From the NCBI GenBank assembly GCA_946800325.1, contig OX326956.1, positions 45,585,552 through 45,649,551 of the forward strand: 64,000 nucleotides of DNA, read 5' to 3'. The stretch's first letter is position 1; the number at the start of each line of letters is the position of its first letter. A program made the translations under genes and the position numbers. Under the pieces are notes generated by a model. It was given only the letters and a program-made list of their open reading frames with translations. It was not told the DNA's origin and made no database searches. Source of the DNA: Luzula sylvatica (Eukaryota; Streptophyta; Magnoliopsida; Poales; Juncaceae). Shown here piece after piece: positions 60,920 through 64,000 of the stretch.

Positions 60920-63727
60920 CTAACCTTCATTCGGAAAGAGACTTGGGTACTTCCTTCGTATTTCCTCCTCGCTCTCCCACGTTTCTTCGCGTTCGGTATG
61001 GTGACTCCATTGAACCTTCACGTATCTAACGATTTTAGTACGCAATACTTGCTCCCGAAAACCAAGTATGCGAATGGGGATCTCTTCATAGGTTAGGTCA
61101 GGTTCAAACCGAAGTAGGGAGAAATCGATGATGTGTCCCTCACCACGTAGATACTTGCGTAATTGGGATACATGGAAGACATCGTGCACTTCAGATAAGG
61201 ATGGTGGTAAAGCTAAACGATATGCACAAACACCAATTCGATCGAGAATCTCGAATGGCCCAATATACCTTGGACTAAGCTTTCCCTTTACCCCAAACCG
61301 CATTACACCACGCGTAGGTGAAACTCGCAACAACACATGATCGCCCGATTGGAACTCCAGATTTCTCCGTTCAGAATCCGCGTACTTCTTTTGACGATCC
61401 TGAGCCGTTTGGAGACGTTGTTTTATCACCCGTAAATTCTCAGCACTCTCGTGTATAAGATCAGGTCCTAAAAGAGGTTTTGATCCTATTGGATCCCAAA
61501 ATAATGGCGTGCGACAACGACTACCATACAATGCTTCGAAAGGTGAAACCGGAATGCTCGAATGGTAACTATTATTGTACGCAAACTCACACAAATGCAA
61601 GTGATCTTCCCAAGAACCACCCATAGAGATTGTGCATGCGCGCAACATATCCTCCAGAGTCTGAATCATTCTCTCCGACTGTCCATCCGTTTGTGGGTGA
61701 TATGCTGAGCTAAAGGACAATCGTGTCCCCAAACCTCTTTGGAAACTCCTCCAAAAATTTGACGTAAATCGCGCATCACGATCCGAAATGATCTCTACCG
61801 GTGTACCAAAACGCCTAAACATGGTAGACATATAAATACGTGCCATCTCGTCACCGGAAGTGCCTTGTTTAAATGGAATGAAATTTGCCACTTTCGTTAA
61901 CCGATCTACAATCATCCATATAGCATTACTTCCTCGCGGGGTTCGGGGTAAACCGGTTACAAAATCCATTGTAATGCACTCAAATTTACCCCCAGGCAAT
62001 TGCAAAGGTTGGAGAAGTCCCGCTGGTTTCTTTCGTTCGGCCTTGACTTGTTGGCACACAAGGCATTTAGCAACATAATCGGCTATGTCCCTTCGCATCC
62101 CTGGCCACCAATAGTACACTCGCATATCTTGATGCATCTTTGTCTCGCCCGGATGGATGGAATATCCTGAGTCATGCGCCTCGGCTAAAATCTCGCGTCG
62201 AAGTTCACCATTGGTTGGTACACAAACACGTTTGCCTAAGCGTAACGTTCCCTCGGAATCATCTCCGAAATGTGGTGCTTTACCTTCGCGAATTTGTTCC
62301 TTAATTTTCTGCAATTTCAGATCGTTTGCTTGTGCCACCCGGATCCTATGATTTAATGTAGGTTGCACGCGTAAATTTGCTAGAATGGCTTGTGAACCCG
62401 ACATTTGCACATAAACCTCCATTCTCATTAAATCCATCAAAATATGAGGTTTATTTGACAACAATGCTGCTGCATTTCCGTGGTTACTCCGGCTCAATGC
62501 ATCCGCTACGACATTTGCTTTTCCCGGATGATATTGAATGGACATATCGTAATCACATAGCACTTCAAGCCAACGACGCTGCCTCAAATTAAGATCTCGC
62601 TGATCAAAAATATATTTGAGGCTTTGGTGGTCCGTGAATATTTTGCATTTCTCTCCATAGAGATAATGCCTCCATATCTTTAGCGCAAACACCACGGCTG
62701 CCAACTCAAGGTCATGCGTTGGGTAGTTTCGCTCATAGGGTTTCAACTGCCGCGACGCATACGCAATCACCCTACGTTCTTGCATTAACACACAACCCAA
62801 ACCCTGGTGTGATGCATCGCAAAATACCTCAAATTCAACATCCGGTTTTGGTACTATGAGAACCGGTGCGGACACTAGCCTCTTCTTCAACTCTTCAAAA
62901 CTACACTCTCTCGCCTCCGTCCACTCAAATTTTACACCTTTTTGGGTCAATTGCGTCAAGGGAAGTGCGAGTTTCGAAAAACCTTCAACAAAGCGTCGGT
63001 AATAGCCTGCAAGCCCCAAGAAGCTTCTAATCTCGGTTACCGATTTTGGTTGTCTCCATTCTACTATAGCCTTGATCTTTTCTGGATCCACTTTCAACCC
63101 ATCACGCGATATCACATGCCCCAGAAAAAAAACTTCTTCTAGCCAAAATTCACACTTCTTTAGCTTCGCAAACAGTTTATGTTCTTCAAGCGTGCGAAGT
63201 ACAATATGCAAATGCTCGGCGTGTTGCTCTTTGTTACGCGAGTAAATTAAAATATCATCAATAAACACAACCACGAAAGAGTCGAGATAGGGACGAAGTA
63301 CCCTATGCATCAAATCCATAAAAGCTGCGGGTGCATTAGTCAATCCAAATGGCATAACTAAAAATTCGTAATGCCCATACCGAGTACGGAACACTGTTTT
63401 CTCAACATCCTCAGGTTTAATCCTTAATTGATAATAACCTGACCGTAAATCGATCTTCGAGAAGATAGTAGCGCCTTGCAACTGATCAAACAAATCGTCG
63501 ATTCGGGGAAGTGGATAACGATTCTTAATCGTAACTTTATTTAACTCGCGATAGTCCATGCATAGTCGTAATGTTCCGTCCTTCTTTTTCGCAAATAAAA
63601 CAGGAGCTCCCCATGGAGAAACACTTGGACGGATAAACCCCTTATCCAACAACTCTTGAAGCTGAATTTTTAACTCCTTCAATTCAGTCGGCGCCATGCG
63701 ATATGGATTCTTCGAAATTGATCCAGC
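60920..63727 (-). CDS. gypsy pol polyprotein, N-terminally cut, otherwise open
   Basis: The frame is open from the junction at 63727 to 60920. Counting from the Met at 63697 it has 925 residues. Reverse transcriptase has [20 protein letters not shown] and a FIDD box (145-148). RNase H has Asp294 (VFCDAS) and [10 protein letters not shown]. The integrase has an HHCC finger (His515, His522, Cys545, Cys548) and the DDE triad Asp578 (ITMDF), Asp639 (IISDRDARF) and Glu675 (GQSERMIQT). A GPF-type region and a chromodomain (about 866-922, [20 protein letters not shown]) follow. The Met is internal, because residues before it (SISKNPYR) are the expected continuation of pol. Gag and protease are missing. 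The frame shows no stop or shift, so the element decayed recently or was cut recently. Confidence 0.93.
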   Translation of the reverse strand, partial: AGSISKNPYRMAPTELKELKIQLQELLDKGFIRPSVSPWGAPVLFAKKKDGTLRLCMDYRELNKVTIKNRYPLPRIDDLFDQLQGATIFSKIDLRSGYYQLRIKPEDVEKTVFRTRYGHYEFLVMPFGLTNAPAAFMDLMHRVLRPYLDSFVVVFIDDILIYSRNKEQHAEHLHIVLRTLEEHKLFAKLKKCEFWLEEVFFLGHVISRDGLKVDPEKIKAIVEWRQPKSVTEIRSFLGLAGYYRRFVEGFSKLALPLTQLTQKGVKFEWTEARECSFEELKKRLVSAPVLIVPKPDVEFEVFCDASHQGLGCVLMQERRVIAYASRQLKPYERNYPTHDLELAAVVFALKIWRHYLYGEKCKIFTDHQSLKYIFDQRDLNLRQRRWLEVLCDYDMSIQYHPGKANVVADALSRSNHGNAAALLSNKPHILMDLMRMEVYVQMSGSQAILANLRVQPTLNHRIRVAQANDLKLQKIKEQIREGKAPHFGDDSEGTLRLGKRVCVPTNGELRREILAEAHDSGYSIHPGETKMHQDMRVYYWWPGMRRDIADYVAKCLVCQQVKAERKKPAGLLQPLQLPGGKFECITMDFVTGLPRTPRGSNAIWMIVDRLTKVANFIPFKQGTSGDEMARIYMSTMFRRFGTPVEIISDRDARFTSNFWRSFQRGLGTRLSFSSAYHPQTDGQSERMIQTLEDMLRACTISMGGSWEDHLHLCEFAYNNSYHSSIPVSPFEALYGSRCRTPLFWDPIGSKPLLGPDLIHESAENLRVIKQRLQTAQDRQKKYADSERRNLEFQSGDHVLLRVSPTRGVMRFGVKGKLSPRYIGPFEILDRIGVCAYRLALPPSLSEVHDVFHVSQLRKYLRGEGHIIDFSLLRFEPDLTYEEIPIRILGFREQVLRTKIVRYVKVQWSHHTEREETWESEEEIRRKYPSLFPNEG

Positions 63728-64000
63728 TGTTGGGGAATCCGGGCAACTTTATTGCAATCAGATTGCGCAGCGGAATTTACCCGAACCCCTTAAGCCATGG
63801 ATCTGTGTATCGCTAATTAGATACGAAGGAAGAGTTTCAGAATTTTCACCTCAGATTTAGTTCAAATCTGGTTGAAGGAAGCTTCCTGAGATCACGTTGG
63901 TGTGCTCGAACCGGCACTACCCTCTATCGGTATCCACACGCGACTCGTATAGGCTGGATGTGAAGACCTCCGATGCTAGTCGGATCCTTCCTCCCTTCAG
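63728..64000 (-). mobile_element. LTR end of a copia-type element, runs off the window
   Basis: Starts TGTTGGGGAATCC, the inverse of an LTR 3' end, and has a GCGCAGCGGA block at the same distance as family A LTRs (TGTTGGG, then GCGCAGCGGAT). It is otherwise different, so it is a related but distinct family. It abuts gypsy pol exactly at 63727 (CCAGC); the matching duplication would lie past 64000. Whether it is solo or full-length cannot be seen. Confidence 0.65.

Larger units (their letters stand above)
59171..63727 (-). mobile_element. Ty3/gypsy chromovirus (Tekay/Del-like), 3' part
   Basis: On the minus strand: pol (63727-60920), a purine tract (AAGGGGGGAA, about 60892-60881), then the 3' LTR (60877-59171). 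The 5' half (gag, protease, 5' LTR) is absent because an LTR of another element interrupts pol at 63727/63728. The remainder may continue outside the window. The clade call rests on the C-terminal chromodomain and the LTR end GGGGTGTGACA. Confidence 0.88.

Noticed and set aside
1..64000. CRISPR arrays, bacterial operons, ribosome binding sites, rRNA
   Set aside because: None seen; intron structure and element types are those of a plant nuclear genome.

Overview
The window reads as nuclear DNA of a flowering plant, most likely a eudicot. It is AT-rich and intron-bearing, with GT-AG splice sites, a miR156/157-type microRNA precursor and a plant DEG7 protease gene. It also holds a dense mixture of plant transposable elements: Mutator, hAT, CACTA and Helitron DNA transposons, LINE and SINE, and Ty1/copia and Ty3/gypsy LTR elements. 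Only one large host gene looks intact. Most of the rest is mobile DNA or its debris.

Region by region. 1-4.8 kb: AT-rich repeats with Helitron-type ends, including a 614-bp Helitron (2221-2834) whose empty-site paralogue lies near 29.63 kb. 4838-18954: one Mutator-like transposon (MULE) with ~130-bp inverted ends and an exact 9-bp target duplication. It carries two minus-strand genes, a MURA-type transposase (two in-frame stops) and a plant mobile domain (PMD/MAIN-like) gene. The PMD gene is broken by a solo copia-type LTR in its last exon and by a second solo LTR in its first exon. That second LTR is itself split by a young 5.5-kb LTR element with a 310-aa ORF of unknown function. 19-27 kb: SINE, a proline/glycine-rich protein gene, MITEs, a CACTA element and a MIR157 precursor on the minus strand. 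27-36.6 kb: AT-rich repeats, Helitron-type ends and a second copy of the copia-type solo LTR. 37-41 kb: a decayed DDRGK1-like fragment, a hAT-like element carrying exons of a CKI1-type histidine kinase, and another hAT-like element inside a minisatellite.

42541-48301: the DEG7 (DEGP7) gene, 23 coding exons, 1062 codons plus stop, no break seen. Downstream are a ~550-bp duplicated block and a small secreted-peptide locus (50501-53966). This locus has two near-identical promoter plus signal-peptide exons in front of a single cysteine-bearing second exon, and a copia-type solo LTR sits between the two first exons. 55-58.7 kb: a 5'-truncated, frameshifted LINE. 59171-63727: the 3' part of a chromovirus-type Ty3/gypsy element with an open pol frame, cut by an LTR of a copia-type element that runs off the window.

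Functionally, the cell genes are unrelated to each other: protein quality control (DEG7), SPL regulation by miR157, a secreted peptide and a Pro-rich protein. The most informative part is the record of nested insertions, where target duplications and reading frames let the order of events be read directly. All calls come from reading the sequence; no database search was run.
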